A stretch of DNA of 32,960 nt from Rudaea sp. (GCA_031291055.1 JARLJU010000015.1:1-32960), one strand, 5' to 3'; shown: positions 1 through 8,297, counted from the first letter of the stretch. Numbers and translations: made by a program. The notes: a model not told the origin generated them from the sequence alone.

Positions 1-1117
1 AGTGCGTCCAGACCGTCATGGTGCCGTCCTTGAACTGCGCGACCGAGCAGGACGGCCCGATCGAGCCGTGCAGCATGTAGTGCTTGGTGTACTTCGCGCT
101 CAGCGTTTTAATGGGCGTGCCGGCCGCATTGTGCGTGTTCGCAATCTCGATGTGTTGCGTGGAAATCGTCTTCAGATCGCGGTGTACGGTAGCCGGGTCG
201 GGCAACGTGCGTCCGGCGCTCCACTGACTTCCCGCGGCCAGCGCGCGTTGCGCCTGCACCGCCTGCCATTCGCCTGTGGCGACCACCGCCAGCATGCTGC
301 CGTCCTGGATCACCTTGACGACGCCCGGCATCTTCAGAATCTCGGGCGTATTGGTCTGCAGCAGCTTCGCGGCATAAACCGGCGGCAGCACCACCCGCGC
401 ATGCAGCATGCCCGGCATGGACATGTCCTGCACATAGCTCGCACCGCCCGTCACCTTGCCAGGAATGTCCAGGCGCGGCAACGACGTGCCGATCGTCACG
501 AAGGTGGTGGGGTCTTTCAACGGCGACGCCGGCGTGGCCACGCGATGCAGATCGACTGCGCCGACCGCCTCACCGTAGGTCATCGTGCGGCCGTCGGGCG
601 CCTTGATGACCGCGTCCTGAACTTTCAGCACGCTGCTCTCGACGCCGAAGTGTTTGGCCGCCGCATCGACGAGCAGGCCGCGCACCTGGGCGGAGGCGTT
701 CAGCAAGGCACTGCCGCTGTCGACGATGGTGTGGCTACCCGCCGTGAGCCCCTCGTCCGGCGAGGCGCCCGTATCGGCGGTCAAAAACGTGATCAGCGAG
801 GGCGCCATGTTCAGCTCTTCGGCTGCGATCTGCAGCAGTGCCGTGCGTACGCCCGTGCCTAATTCCACCTTGCCGGTGTAGACGGTCACCTTGCCTGCAG
901 GATCGATCTTGATCCACGCATCGAGAAACGGATTGGTCTTCAGGCTGCCCGCGAGCAGCTCGGTCGCTTTGGCGACGTGCACGGCAGCGCCTTCATCAGC
1001 GATCACCTCCTGGGCCATTGCCTTGACGCCGGGGAACAGGCTGAAGCTCACCACCAGGGCGCCGGACACCATGAAGCGGCGGCGTCCTTCGTTGAACTCG
1101 TCTTCTTTGACGCTCAT
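1..1117 (-). CDS. Molybdopterin-binding subunit of a xanthine dehydrogenase-family hydroxylase (IorB-like), partial
   Basis: Large catalytic subunit of a molybdenum hydroxylase of the isoquinoline 1-oxidoreductase/nicotinate dehydrogenase type, which hydroxylates aromatic N-heterocycles or aldehydes with water as oxygen donor. About 372 codons are present; the family is usually 700 residues or more, so the C-terminal half lies beyond the left edge. The N-terminus carries a twin-arginine export signal (EGRRRFMVSG followed by a hydrophobic stretch, residues about 10-36), so the enzyme is expected in the periplasm. The start is fixed by an ATGA overlap (1114-1117) with the stop of the upstream [2Fe-2S] subunit. 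Last gene seen of the unit cytochrome c - iron-sulfur subunit - molybdopterin subunit. The family is clear; the substrate cannot be read from the sequence. Confidence 0.9.
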   Translation of the reverse strand, partial: MSVKEDEFNEGRRRFMVSGALVVSFSLFPGVKAMAQEVIADEGAAVHVAKATELLAGSLKTNPFLDAWIKIDPAGKVTVYTGKVELGTGVRTALLQIAAEELNMAPSLITFLTADTGASPDEGLTAGSHTIVDSGSALLNASAQVRGLLVDAAAKHFGVESSVLKVQDAVIKAPDGRTMTYGEAVGAVDLHRVATPASPLKDPTTFVTIGTSLPRLDIPGKVTGGASYVQDMSMPGMLHARVVLPPVYAAKLLQTNTPEILKMPGVVKVIQDGSMLAVVATGEWQAVQAQRALAAGSQWSAGRTLPDPATVHRDLKTISTQHIEIANTHNAAGTPIKTLSAKYTKHYMLHGSIGPSCSVAQFKDGTMTVWTH

Positions 1118-1626
1118 TGCGTGCCTCCGTGGGTCGCCGCGCCTTGGGCCGAGTCGGGCGCCGCGTCTGGTGCGGGCAGGCGCGCGACTTCGCGGATCGC
1201 GGCGAGGATGCGCATGTGGGTGCCGCAACGGCAAAGATTCGGCTCCATGTGCTCGCGCAACTCACCCTCGGTCGGCCGCGGATTGCGCTCGAGCAGCGCC
1301 TGGGCGCGCATGATCATGCCGGCGATGCAATAACCGCACTGCGCGGCCTGATGCTCGATGAACGACTTCTGCAGCGGGCCGGGATGCTCGGCGGTGCCGA
1401 GACTCTCGATCGTGCGCACGGGGCGGCTGCCGATCGACGACACGGGCATCAGGCAGGAAAAGGCGGCCCGGTCGCCTACGATCACCGTGCACGCGCCGCA
1501 TTGTCCAAGCCCGCAGCCGAACTTGGCGCCGTGCAGGTGCAGGTCGTTGCGCAGTGCGTAAAGCAGGGGCGTCGACGGATCGATATCCAGCGCGTGCTGC
1601 ACGCCATTGACGGTAAGGTTGATCAT
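1114..1626 (-). CDS. [2Fe-2S] subunit of molybdenum hydroxylase (IorA-like)
   Basis: Small iron-sulfur subunit (170 aa) that carries electrons from the molybdenum centre to the acceptor. The plant-type ferredoxin domain shows CGLGQCGAC (C38, C43, C46) with C58; the second all-helical [2Fe-2S] domain shows CGYC (C97, C100) and LCRCG (C132, C134). All eight cluster ligands are present and the length is normal for the family. The start at 1626 (MINLTVNG) overlaps the stop of the upstream cytochrome gene as ATGA (1623-1626), and its own stop overlaps the start of the molybdopterin subunit in the same way, so the three are translationally coupled. It has no export signal and probably crosses the membrane folded with the Tat-bearing large subunit, as known for related enzymes. 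Confidence 0.95.
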   Translation of the reverse strand: MINLTVNGVQHALDIDPSTPLLYALRNDLHLHGAKFGCGLGQCGACTVIVGDRAAFSCLMPVSSIGSRPVRTIESLGTAEHPGPLQKSFIEHQAAQCGYCIAGMIMRAQALLERNPRPTEGELREHMEPNLCRCGTHMRILAAIREVARLPAPDAAPDSAQGAATHGGTQ

Positions 1627-2912
1627 CGCGCGTTGTTCTCCTTTCTGACCTTGACGACCATGTCCTCGACGTCCTTCCACTCGCCGCGCTGCGAATAGGT
1701 CGCGCGGATATAGGACACCAGGTCGGCGATCTGCTGGTCACTGTAGATTTCGCTGAAGGACGGCATGTAGTTCATGCTGTCCTCGCCGTGCCAACCATTG
1801 CCGCTGAGAATCATCTGAGCGGCGTTGCGTGGTGTCGTTGCGTTGACGGCGGTGCTGAACGCCAGCGTGGGGCGCTCGCCGATCGATTGCATCGGCGCGG
1901 CGGGGCCGTGGCACTGTGCGCACGATGCGCCGAACAGGATCGCGCCGCGTTGCGCGGCAGGCGACGCATCGGCCTGACTCACGCCTTCGGCAGCGGCGTT
2001 CATGATGGCCGGTCGCGCTTTCTGAATCGACAGGATGTAGGTGGCGATCGCCTGCACATCCTCTTCCGGCACCGTAGCAAGGTCACGCGTGACGGGCAGC
2101 ATCGGGCCGGCCGCGGCGCCGTGTTCGCTGGCGCGGCCGCTGCGCAGATACGCCACGAGCTGTTCCTGGGTCCAGGGCTTCGGCGCCGCGCTGAGTGCAT
2201 TCAGGGGGGGCGCTTCCCAGCCGTCGACGATGCCGCCGTCGAATGCATGTCCCAGCTTTTCACCGCCAATCGCATTGAGCGGCGAATGACACGAGGCGCA
2301 GTGACCGAGGCCATCCACCAGCAGCTTTCCGCGATTCCACTCGGCCTCTTTCGAGGCATCTGCGGCCCGCTCGCCGGGGTGCAGGAACAGGATGTTCCAG
2401 AAGGCCAGCAACGGCCGGAAGTTCAACGGAAAGATCAGATCGTTGGCAGGCGCCGTCGCATTGACCGGCTCGCGCGTCATCAGATACGCGTAGGCCGCCG
2501 AAATGTCGCCATCGGACATGCGTGTGAAGTGAATATAGGGAAACGCGGGATAGAGCAGGTGACCGTCGCGCGAGACGCCGTGGCGTACCGCTCGCGTGAA
2601 TGCTTCGAGCGACCAGCTGCCGATGCCGGTGTCGACATCGGGCGTGAGATTGGTCGCGTAGATGGTGCCGAACGGGGTGGCGAGCGGCAGGCCCCCTGCG
2701 AACGGTTTGCCGCCCTTCGCGGTGTGGCACACGATACAGTCGCCGAGCGCGACGACGCGCGCGCCGGCGAGCCGGGTCTGCGCGTCGAACGACGACGCCG
2801 CCGGCGGACTGATCGGTGCGATGGCGGGTTTCCACACCAGCAAAGCGACGACGATCAGCGCGGCCACGATGACCATGCCGCCGAACGTCAGCAATTTAGA
2901 CTTGCGAGTCAT
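1623..2912 (-). CDS. Tri-haem cytochrome c, electron acceptor of the molybdenum hydroxylase
   Basis: 429-residue membrane-anchored cytochrome c of the gluconate/alcohol dehydrogenase cytochrome-subunit type. Residues about 8-27 form an N-terminal hydrophobic anchor. Three CXXCH haem sites are visible: CIVCH (C59-H63), CASCH (C205-H209) and CAQCH (C331-H335), one in each of three cytochrome c domains. It is the first gene of the coupled unit with the two IorAB-like subunits, so it probably takes their electrons in the periplasm and feeds the respiratory chain, replacing the cytosolic FAD subunit used by xanthine dehydrogenases. In NicAB-type nicotinate dehydrogenase similar cytochrome domains are fused to the large subunit; here they are a separate gene. 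The start at 2912 has an AGGTG ribosome site about 7 nt upstream. Confidence 0.93.
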   Translation of the reverse strand: MTRKSKLLTFGGMVIVAALIVVALLVWKPAIAPISPPAASSFDAQTRLAGARVVALGDCIVCHTAKGGKPFAGGLPLATPFGTIYATNLTPDVDTGIGSWSLEAFTRAVRHGVSRDGHLLYPAFPYIHFTRMSDGDISAAYAYLMTREPVNATAPANDLIFPLNFRPLLAFWNILFLHPGERAADASKEAEWNRGKLLVDGLGHCASCHSPLNAIGGEKLGHAFDGGIVDGWEAPPLNALSAAPKPWTQEQLVAYLRSGRASEHGAAAGPMLPVTRDLATVPEEDVQAIATYILSIQKARPAIMNAAAEGVSQADASPAAQRGAILFGASCAQCHGPAAPMQSIGERPTLAFSTAVNATTPRNAAQMILSGNGWHGEDSMNYMPSFSEIYSDQQIADLVSYIRATYSQRGEWKDVEDMVVKVRKENNAR

Positions 2913-3129
2913 TCATGCACCTGTTGAAAGGGAGGACAGGGTGATTCCTTTACACACGATTGAACGTCGCTCGCATAGAGGGCCATGTTGACTAGCGTAT
3001 CGCCGATGTCGGGGAATTTCCTGAAACCACACTGAAATCTTGTTAACCGTCCTGTGCAGACTGTGCCCGGACAACGCGCGGACGGCGCGCCGGCCGCGCG
3101 TCTGCGCGACGATGCGGCAAGCGAGCCCG
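2913..3129. promoter_or_regulatory. Gap between the MFS gene and the cytochrome c gene; GC hairpin
   Basis: The 217-bp gap lies between two minus-strand genes. A perfect 7-bp inverted repeat CGCGCGG (3075-3081) / CCGCGCG (3094-3100), with a loop that is itself palindromic, sits about 30 bp past the MFS stop and could end that transcript, although no T-run follows it. The part nearer the cytochrome gene is less GC-rich and has room for a promoter, but no clear -35/-10 pair was identified. The gap leaves open whether the hydroxylase genes share one transcript with the MFS and FAD genes. Confidence 0.3.
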
Positions 3130-4344
3130 TCAGGCGATGCGGGCGGCGTGCGGACGGCCGATCGCGAGGTAGTGCGCCAGGGCAATGAGCGGGAAGGCCG
3201 TGGCGGCGCCCGCGACCAGCGGCCAGCCGCCGTGTTCATAAAGCGGGCTGGCGAGCGCCGAACCGAAAGCACCGCCGACGAAGATGCTGGTCATATACAG
3301 CGCGTTCAGGCGGTTTCGGCTCGCCGCGTGCAACGCATAGATTTCGCGTTGGCCGAGCACCATGTTCATCTGCACGGCGAAGTCGAGGACGATGCCGGTC
3401 GCGACGAGTCCGACCACGCCCCACGCCGGATGGATCAGCGCCGGCATGTAAGCCAGGGCGCCCACCACGAGCGCAATCAGCGTCGCGCGCACGGTGTGAC
3501 CCGCATCGGCCAGATGTCCGGCCACCGGCGCCGAGGTTGCGCCGATCGCACCGACCAGCGCGAACACGGCGATCGCGGTTTGCGAGAGTCCGTAATGGCG
3601 CGTCAACTCGACCGGGATGGCGGTCCAGAAGAGGCTGAACGAAGCGAACATCAGCCCCTGATAGAACGAGCGGTGACGCAGAACCGGCATGGTGCGGACC
3701 AGGTGAGCGAGCGAGCCGATCAGTTCGAAGTAGGTGGCCTTGTGGTCCGGCTGGCGCGGCGGAATAGTCAGTGCCAGCACCGTGGTGACGATCGCCATCA
3801 GCACCGCTGCGGAACCGAACACCGCGCGCCAGCCAAAGTGCTCGGCCACCACGCTGGAAATCGGACGCGACAGCAGAATGCCGAGCAGGAGGCCGCTCAT
3901 GATGGTGCCGACCACCTTGCCGCGCGACTCGTCCGGCGCAAGATGCGCCGCGAGCGGGATCAGAATCTGCACGGCCACGGAGCTGAATCCCACCAGCAGC
4001 GAGATCGCGAGGAACCAGCCGGGTTGATGAGCGAAAGCCGCGGCGCCGAGACTCACGATCGACACCAGCGCGGTGGTGATCATCAGCTTGCGGTTCTCCA
4101 GCAGGTCGCCGAGCGGCACCAGAAAGAACAGGCCGAATGCGTAGCCGATCTGCGTGAGTGAAACGATCATGCTGGCGGTATTGCCGGACATGTGAATGTC
4201 CGGTGCGATCAGTTCGGTGATCGGCTGCGCGTAGTACAGGTTCGCGACGATAGCGCCGCAGCAGAACGCGAACAACGCGATCAGACTGCGCGTCATCTTG
4301 ACGTGGCCTGTGCCGCCCGCCGTGGTGGATGCCTGGCTTGACAT
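3130..4344 (-). CDS. MFS transporter
   Basis: 404-residue major facilitator superfamily permease with about 12 hydrophobic segments spread over the whole length and a charged loop after segment 2-3 (GDLLENRKL, a variant of the MFS loop 2-3 motif). It lies in the inner membrane and probably moves the substrate or a product of the neighbouring oxidation genes. The start at 4344 is supported by AAGGAG about 6 nt upstream. It is 39 bp downstream of the FAD hydroxylase gene on the same strand and most likely shares its transcript. Related proteins are often annotated as aromatic-compound or drug-efflux carriers; direction and substrate are not visible in the sequence. Confidence 0.9.
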   Translation of the reverse strand: MSSQASTTAGGTGHVKMTRSLIALFAFCCGAIVANLYYAQPITELIAPDIHMSGNTASMIVSLTQIGYAFGLFFLVPLGDLLENRKLMITTALVSIVSLGAAAFAHQPGWFLAISLLVGFSSVAVQILIPLAAHLAPDESRGKVVGTIMSGLLLGILLSRPISSVVAEHFGWRAVFGSAAVLMAIVTTVLALTIPPRQPDHKATYFELIGSLAHLVRTMPVLRHRSFYQGLMFASFSLFWTAIPVELTRHYGLSQTAIAVFALVGAIGATSAPVAGHLADAGHTVRATLIALVVGALAYMPALIHPAWGVVGLVATGIVLDFAVQMNMVLGQREIYALHAASRNRLNALYMTSIFVGGAFGSALASPLYEHGGWPLVAGAATAFPLIALAHYLAIGRPHAARIA

Positions 4345-4383
4345 GACAACTCCTTGAAGTAAAAAAACCTGAAAATTCGGCTA

Positions 4384-5532
4384 TCAGCGGGCGATGTTCA
4401 TCACCCGGTTGCCCAGCGAAATGCCCAGATCGGTCATCAGCCTGCCGCGTTGCAACTGTTGGTTCTCCCAACGCTTGAGGGCGGTATCGATCGTTGCGCC
4501 GCTTTGCCATGTCGATGACAACGCGAGCGCCAAAGAATGGGCATTGGCCGCGGCCTTCGCGGTGCTGCCCGCCGTGTGTGGACGCGGAACGGAGGCGGCG
4601 TCGCCGAGCAGGATCGCCCGGCCGAACACCATCTTCGGCGAGCGCAGGTCGACGATCGGTTGCATGAACGGATCATCGGTAGCGTCGGCGAGGGCGCGAA
4701 AGGTCGGTGCGAGCAGCGCGTGTGCGTCGTCCCGCAGTTGTGCGATGTCCACGCCTTTGGTCGTGCCCGGCGGCAAGGAAAAAGCGCGCGCAACGCCGTT
4801 GCGGTCGACCAGCAGCGCGTCGAGTTTTTCACGGCTGTATTTGCGGTACCACACCCAGTTCCAGCGGCGCGTTCCGACCGCGGTCGAATCGTCCTCGTCC
4901 GGAATCAGATAGGCGAGCGCCGAGTGCCCATTGCCGTCCTGGAACGTGAAGCGGTCACGCAGCATGTCCGCGGCGTGCCGTGGCAGATCGGGTTCCGCGA
5001 CCAGTCCGCGCCACGCCACGTAGCCTGCGTAGGCCGGCAGGATCTCGGGCAGCAGGCGCTGCCTGAGGGTGGAACGTATGCCGTCGGCGCCGATCAGCAA
5101 ATCCGCCTGCTCGCTGCGGCCGCTCTCGAACTGCGCGACGATCTGCTCGCCTTCCATGCGGAAATCGACAAAGGTCTCGCCTGCGTGCACGGCCGCCGCA
5201 GGCAGCGCATTTTTCATGGCGCGGTACAGCAGGCTCCACGACGTCTGCATCTGCGGCATGACCAGTCGTTCGACGATGTTGTCTTCGCGGTCCAGATAGA
5301 TGCGCTCGCCTGACGCCACGCCCGGAGGATTCGGCAACGCGACGCCGGCAAAATGGAGCGCATCCAGCACATCCGGCTGAAGCACGACGCCGCCGCCGCG
5401 GCTTTCCAGCTCATTGGGCGAGGTTTCGAACACGTCGACCTGCCAGTCGGCCGCCCGCAAGGTGGTGGCTGCGAGCAGCCCACCGAGCGAACCGCCGATC
5501 ACGACCGCGCGGGGTTGCGCAAGCGATCTCAT
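4384..5532 (-). CDS. FAD-dependent aromatic hydroxylase, 2,6-dihydroxypyridine 3-monooxygenase-like
   Basis: 382-residue class A flavoprotein monooxygenase that would use NAD(P)H and O2 to hydroxylate an aromatic ring in the cytoplasm. It has the N-terminal FAD motif of the DhpH type (VVIGGSLGGL, G13-G18), the mid-protein IGADGIRS motif (about 148-155) and the second FAD motif LLGDAASVPRPH (about residue 298). The C-terminal pattern with ENQQLQRG also resembles 2,6-dihydroxypyridine hydroxylase. I chose the ATG at 5532 because AAAGGA lies about 8 nt upstream and the FAD motif then falls at the usual distance; an in-frame start at 5568 would add 12 uncharacteristic residues. It diverges from a lysR gene and precedes the MFS gene. 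The exact substrate is uncertain. Confidence 0.9.
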   Translation of the reverse strand: MRSLAQPRAVVIGGSLGGLLAATTLRAADWQVDVFETSPNELESRGGGVVLQPDVLDALHFAGVALPNPPGVASGERIYLDREDNIVERLVMPQMQTSWSLLYRAMKNALPAAAVHAGETFVDFRMEGEQIVAQFESGRSEQADLLIGADGIRSTLRQRLLPEILPAYAGYVAWRGLVAEPDLPRHAADMLRDRFTFQDGNGHSALAYLIPDEDDSTAVGTRRWNWVWYRKYSREKLDALLVDRNGVARAFSLPPGTTKGVDIAQLRDDAHALLAPTFRALADATDDPFMQPIVDLRSPKMVFGRAILLGDAASVPRPHTAGSTAKAAANAHSLALALSSTWQSGATIDTALKRWENQQLQRGRLMTDLGISLGNRVMNIAR

Positions 5533-5724
5533 GCGGCGTTCCTTTGCCCTGCGGAGCACCACGGACAAATGAAGTCGTCATTGACCTCGACCTGAATGGC
5601 TTGCATGTTGCACCCCTTACTAGGTAGTGGATGCAGCTTATGCGTTGCGATGAATTTATAGAATAGGTCTAAAATGCAACCTCGCGTTGCGTTGTACGCA
5701 ACCAAACCGTCGATAAGGCCGACC
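5533..5724. promoter_or_regulatory. Divergent promoter region between the FAD hydroxylase and lysR genes
   Basis: The 192-bp region is more AT-rich than its flanks (for example 5651-5675) and must hold the promoters of both divergent genes. On the minus strand a weak pair TTGCAT / TATAAA (around 5679-5655) has a shorter than ideal spacing, as often seen at LysR-activated promoters. It also contains the inverted repeat listed separately. Confidence 0.5.
5686..5702. promoter_or_regulatory. Probable LysR operator, inverted repeat GTTGCG-N5-CGCAAC
   Basis: Perfect 6-bp arms GTTGCG (5686-5691) and CGCAAC (5697-5702) around TTGTA. This satisfies the T-N11-A rule of LysR-type regulators (T5688, A5700). 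It lies 22 bp before the lysR start and about 155 bp upstream of the divergent hydroxylase start. A second GTTGCG half-site is at 5644-5649. Assignment to this regulator is inference from position and symmetry. Confidence 0.55.
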
Positions 5725-6645
5725 ATGGACAAACTCCTCGCCCTGAATACGTTGCTGGAAGTGGCCGACGCCGGCGGCTTTTCAAAGGCCGCACAACGTC
5801 TCGGGGTGGCCACGTCGTCGGTTACGCGTCTGATGGACTCACTGGAGGTCTCCTTGGGTACCGCGCTGCTGACCCGCACACCCAGAAAGGTCAGCCTCAC
5901 AGACGCCGGCATTGCGTATGTCGAGCAGGTCGGCAAGGTGCTCGACGATCTGGCCGAAGCGGACGAGAGCGTCTTCGACAGTGGCGCGTCGCCGGTCGGT
6001 TCGCTCAGAATTTCGGTACCGTCCACCTACAGCCGCTTGCGGCTCGCGCCGCATCTGGCGGCATTCCTTTCCGAGAATCCGCGCGTGTTCCTCGACGTCG
6101 TCGTGGCCGATCACTTTGTCGATCTCGCGCTCGACCGGATCGACGTCGCGATCCGGATCGGCCTGCCCGATCGTGACGCCAACCTGATCGTCAGAAAGCT
6201 GGCGAACAATCTGCGCTACGTCGTGGCAAGCCACGACTACCTGGCGCGCAGCGGCACGCCTGAGACACCGCAAGCGCTCGAAGCCCACGAGTGCCTTCGT
6301 GTCGCGTACGGCGGCGGCTACCGCACCCGCCAGGTTTGGACCTTCCGCCGGGACAGCGTCGACGAGCGCGTCGAGGTGCGCGGCCATCTGTTGTCGAACA
6401 GTCTCGACCTCCTGCTCGAGGCGGTGATCGCGGGGCGCGGCGTCGCCTTGCTGCCCGAATGGCTGGTCGGCGCCGAGATTCGCGCGGGGCGCCTGATGCG
6501 TCTTCTCGAGACCTTCGATGCGAGTCCTCATCAAGGCGATGCCGTCGTCTATGCCGCCTATCTGCCCAATCGGCGTCACTCCAGCAAAGTGCGCTCGCTC
6601 CTGCAGTTTCTGGAAGCCCGGCTTCACCTCTCACCCGAAGGCTGA
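5725..6645 (+). CDS. LysR-family transcriptional regulator
   Basis: 306-residue LysR-type activator/repressor. The N-terminal winged helix-turn-helix (residues about 1-60) includes GGFSKAAQRLGVATSSVTRL and LLTRTPRKVSLTDAG; the rest is the periplasmic-binding-like effector domain (about 88-295). The start MDKLLALNT at 5725 is preferred because it is the standard LysR N-terminus and has ATAAGG upstream; a longer frame from 5674 would overlap the operator. It is divergent from the FAD hydroxylase/MFS genes, so it probably controls them in response to an aromatic intermediate (inference from the usual LysR arrangement). Confidence 0.92.
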   Translation: MDKLLALNTLLEVADAGGFSKAAQRLGVATSSVTRLMDSLEVSLGTALLTRTPRKVSLTDAGIAYVEQVGKVLDDLAEADESVFDSGASPVGSLRISVPSTYSRLRLAPHLAAFLSENPRVFLDVVVADHFVDLALDRIDVAIRIGLPDRDANLIVRKLANNLRYVVASHDYLARSGTPETPQALEAHECLRVAYGGGYRTRQVWTFRRDSVDERVEVRGHLLSNSLDLLLEAVIAGRGVALLPEWLVGAEIRAGRLMRLLETFDASPHQGDAVVYAAYLPNRRHSSKVRSLLQFLEARLHLSPEG

Positions 6646-6685
6646 ACGGCGACGCGCCCACGCCAGACAGCCATGCTCGTCCGAA

Positions 6686-6698
6686 GGGGCGCGGCCCC
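6686..6698. terminator. Small GC hairpin between convergent lysR and dps genes
   Basis: GGGGC (6686-6690) and GCCCC (6694-6698) around a 3-nt loop lie in the 65-bp space between two convergent stops. No T-run follows on either strand, so this is only a weak candidate for a bidirectional terminator. Confidence 0.25.
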
Positions 6699-6710
6699 GT
6701 TCAAGCGGCC

Positions 6711-7229
6711 TTACGCGTGGCGCCCGGATTCGAACAGGAACCACACACGCTGCTCCGCTTCGTCGATCCAGTTTTCCAGCAGGCTCGTCGTGGCGACATC
6801 GCCGTACTCGCCGCAGAGCGAATGTGTTTCGCGCATGTAGCCTGCCAGCGCCAGATTGTCCTCACGTAACTCGGCGAGCATGTCGTCCGGTGTCACGAAT
6901 TCCGCATCGTTGTCGAGAATCCGCTGCAGTTTGGTGATCTGGCCGGTCGAGTGCAGGGTTCTGCCGCCGATCTTGCGCGCGCGTTCCGCGATCGGATCGA
7001 TCGTCGCGAAGATCTGGTCGGACTGGTCGTCGAGCAGGAGGTGATAGTCGCGGAAGTACGGCCCCGACATATGCCAGTGGAAGTTCTTCGTCTTCAGGTA
7101 CAGGGCGAACACGTCCGCGAGCAAGGTTGTCAACGCGCCGGCAATGTCGCGGGTCGCCTCTTCAGTCAGACGTGTTGGTGTCTTCAACGGCGCCGCGCGA
7201 TGCGCTGCTGCGGTAAGTGCTTCTTTCAT
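6711..7229 (-). CDS. dps: Dps family DNA-binding/ferritin-like stress protein
   Basis: 172-residue Dps-type mini-ferritin, which forms a dodecamer that oxidises and stores iron with H2O2 and can protect DNA in starvation or oxidative stress. The Dps signature is visible: KNFHWHMSGPYFRDYHLLLDDQ, with the ferroxidase-site His and the H/D ligands in the following helix, then a four-helix bundle to the end. The start at 7229 (MKEAL) is chosen over 7262 because AAAGGGA precedes it by about 7 nt and Dps proteins usually start with a short basic tail. It is convergent with lysR and divergent from the isochorismatase-like gene; a symmetrical site lies upstream. Confidence 0.93.
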   Translation of the reverse strand: MKEALTAAAHRAAPLKTPTRLTEEATRDIAGALTTLLADVFALYLKTKNFHWHMSGPYFRDYHLLLDDQSDQIFATIDPIAERARKIGGRTLHSTGQITKLQRILDNDAEFVTPDDMLAELREDNLALAGYMRETHSLCGEYGDVATTSLLENWIDEAEQRVWFLFESGRHA

Positions 7230-7534
7230 GGCGAATCCCTTTGACTGTGTCGATAGGTACAACGTGCGTTCATCACTACGGGTGATTGAAGTGTAGGAAT
7301 GCCGCGCACATAAAGTCCTGCAGAAAATGTGAAATGTTCTGAGCGGGCGGCGGTCAGGGCCAGGTCGGGATCAGCGGGGCTTTCCCTGTCGAAAATCTTT
7401 TTTAAGAACTATTAAGGTTCCCGGGGGGGATTCTTTAGAAGGCCGTCGATAGAATGGATTTCAGTTTTTCTCGCACTTCAAGCGAGTGCGGCCTGTCTTT
7501 CCGTGTTCCCTCATTCTTTAGGATGTACAAAGCC
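7230..7534. promoter_or_regulatory. Divergent regulatory region between dps and the isochorismatase-like gene
   Basis: This 305-bp region without a gene holds the start sites of two divergent genes. Three things stand out. ATCAC-TACGG-GTGAT (7272-7286) is a perfect 5-bp-arm inverted repeat about 45 bp before dps. An AT-rich patch with TTTTTTAAGAACTATTAAGG lies around 7399-7418. CGCACT-N7-AGTGCG (7472-7477 / 7485-7490) lies in the probable leader of the isochorismatase-like gene. No convincing sigma-70 pair could be fixed by eye. Confidence 0.5.
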
Positions 7535-8224
7535 ATGGCAAATCCGAAACTCGAAGTCCTGACGCCTGCAAACTCGCAGATCATTTTCATCGACCAACAG
7601 CCGCAAATGGCTTTTGGGGTTCAGTCCATCGACCGTCAGGTACTGAAGAACAACGTAGTAGGACTCGCGAAGGCAGCGCGGGTGTTCAACATTCCTACCA
7701 CCATTACGACTGTGGAGTCCGAAAGTTTCTCGGGATACACGTACCCCGAGTTGCTGGACGTGTTTCCGGGCCACAAAGTGCTCGAACGCTCATCCATGAA
7801 CTCGTGGGACGACCAGAAGGTTCGTGACTCGCTGGCTGCCAATGGCCGGAAAAAGGTCGTCGTGGCAGGTCTGTGGACCGAGGTTTGCAACAACACTTTT
7901 GCGCTTTGCGCGATGGACGAAGGCGACTACGAAATCTATATGGTCGCCGACGCATCGGGCGGCACGTCGAAGGACGCGCATGATTATGCAATGCAGCGCA
8001 TGATCCAGGCCGGCGTGGTTCCGATGACCTGGCAACAGGTGCTGCTCGAATGGCAACGCGATTGGGCGCACAAAGAGACTTACAACGAAGTCATGGCGAT
8101 TGCCAAAGAGCATTCGGGTGCGTATGGGATGGGTGTGGATTATGCCTACACCATGGTGCACAAGGCTCCCCAGCGTACGGCGGGGGCGCACGAGGTTCTG
8201 GCAGCTGTGCCTGCAAAGAAGTAA
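7535..8224 (+). CDS. Isochorismatase-family cysteine hydrolase (YcaC-like)
   Basis: 229-residue alpha/beta hydrolase of the isochorismatase/nicotinamidase superfamily, closest in layout to YcaC-type proteins, whose natural substrate is unknown. The catalytic Asp is D20 (IIFIDQQPQM) and the nucleophile is C118 in LWTEVCNN; a Lys near residue 81 could complete the triad but I cannot align it with certainty. The C-terminal part (AGVVPMTWQQVLLEWQRDW) also matches the YcaC subfamily. The ATG at 7535 is preferred over ATG 7523 and 7454 because AGGA lies about 11 nt upstream and MANPKL begins the conserved fold. First of the co-directional series up to 22843 and 73 bp before the amidohydrolase, suggesting joint action on an amide-type substrate (inference). 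Confidence 0.88.
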   Translation: MANPKLEVLTPANSQIIFIDQQPQMAFGVQSIDRQVLKNNVVGLAKAARVFNIPTTITTVESESFSGYTYPELLDVFPGHKVLERSSMNSWDDQKVRDSLAANGRKKVVVAGLWTEVCNNTFALCAMDEGDYEIYMVADASGGTSKDAHDYAMQRMIQAGVVPMTWQQVLLEWQRDWAHKETYNEVMAIAKEHSGAYGMGVDYAYTMVHKAPQRTAGAHEVLAAVPAKK

Positions 8225-8297
8225 GCAGTCGCCGAGCGCCCGCTTCCCATGAATAGCTCCGCGCGTGAGAAGCGGAGCGCTCCCTATGAGGATCGCC

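Noticed and set aside
3075..3100. GC palindrome considered as a definite intrinsic terminator
   Set aside because: There is no T-run after the stem on the minus strand; reported only as a low-confidence structural element of the gap.
3040..4161. Plus-strand open frame opposite the MFS gene
   Set aside because: Hydrophilic Arg/His-rich shadow of a membrane-protein gene, with no start signal or recognisable motif.
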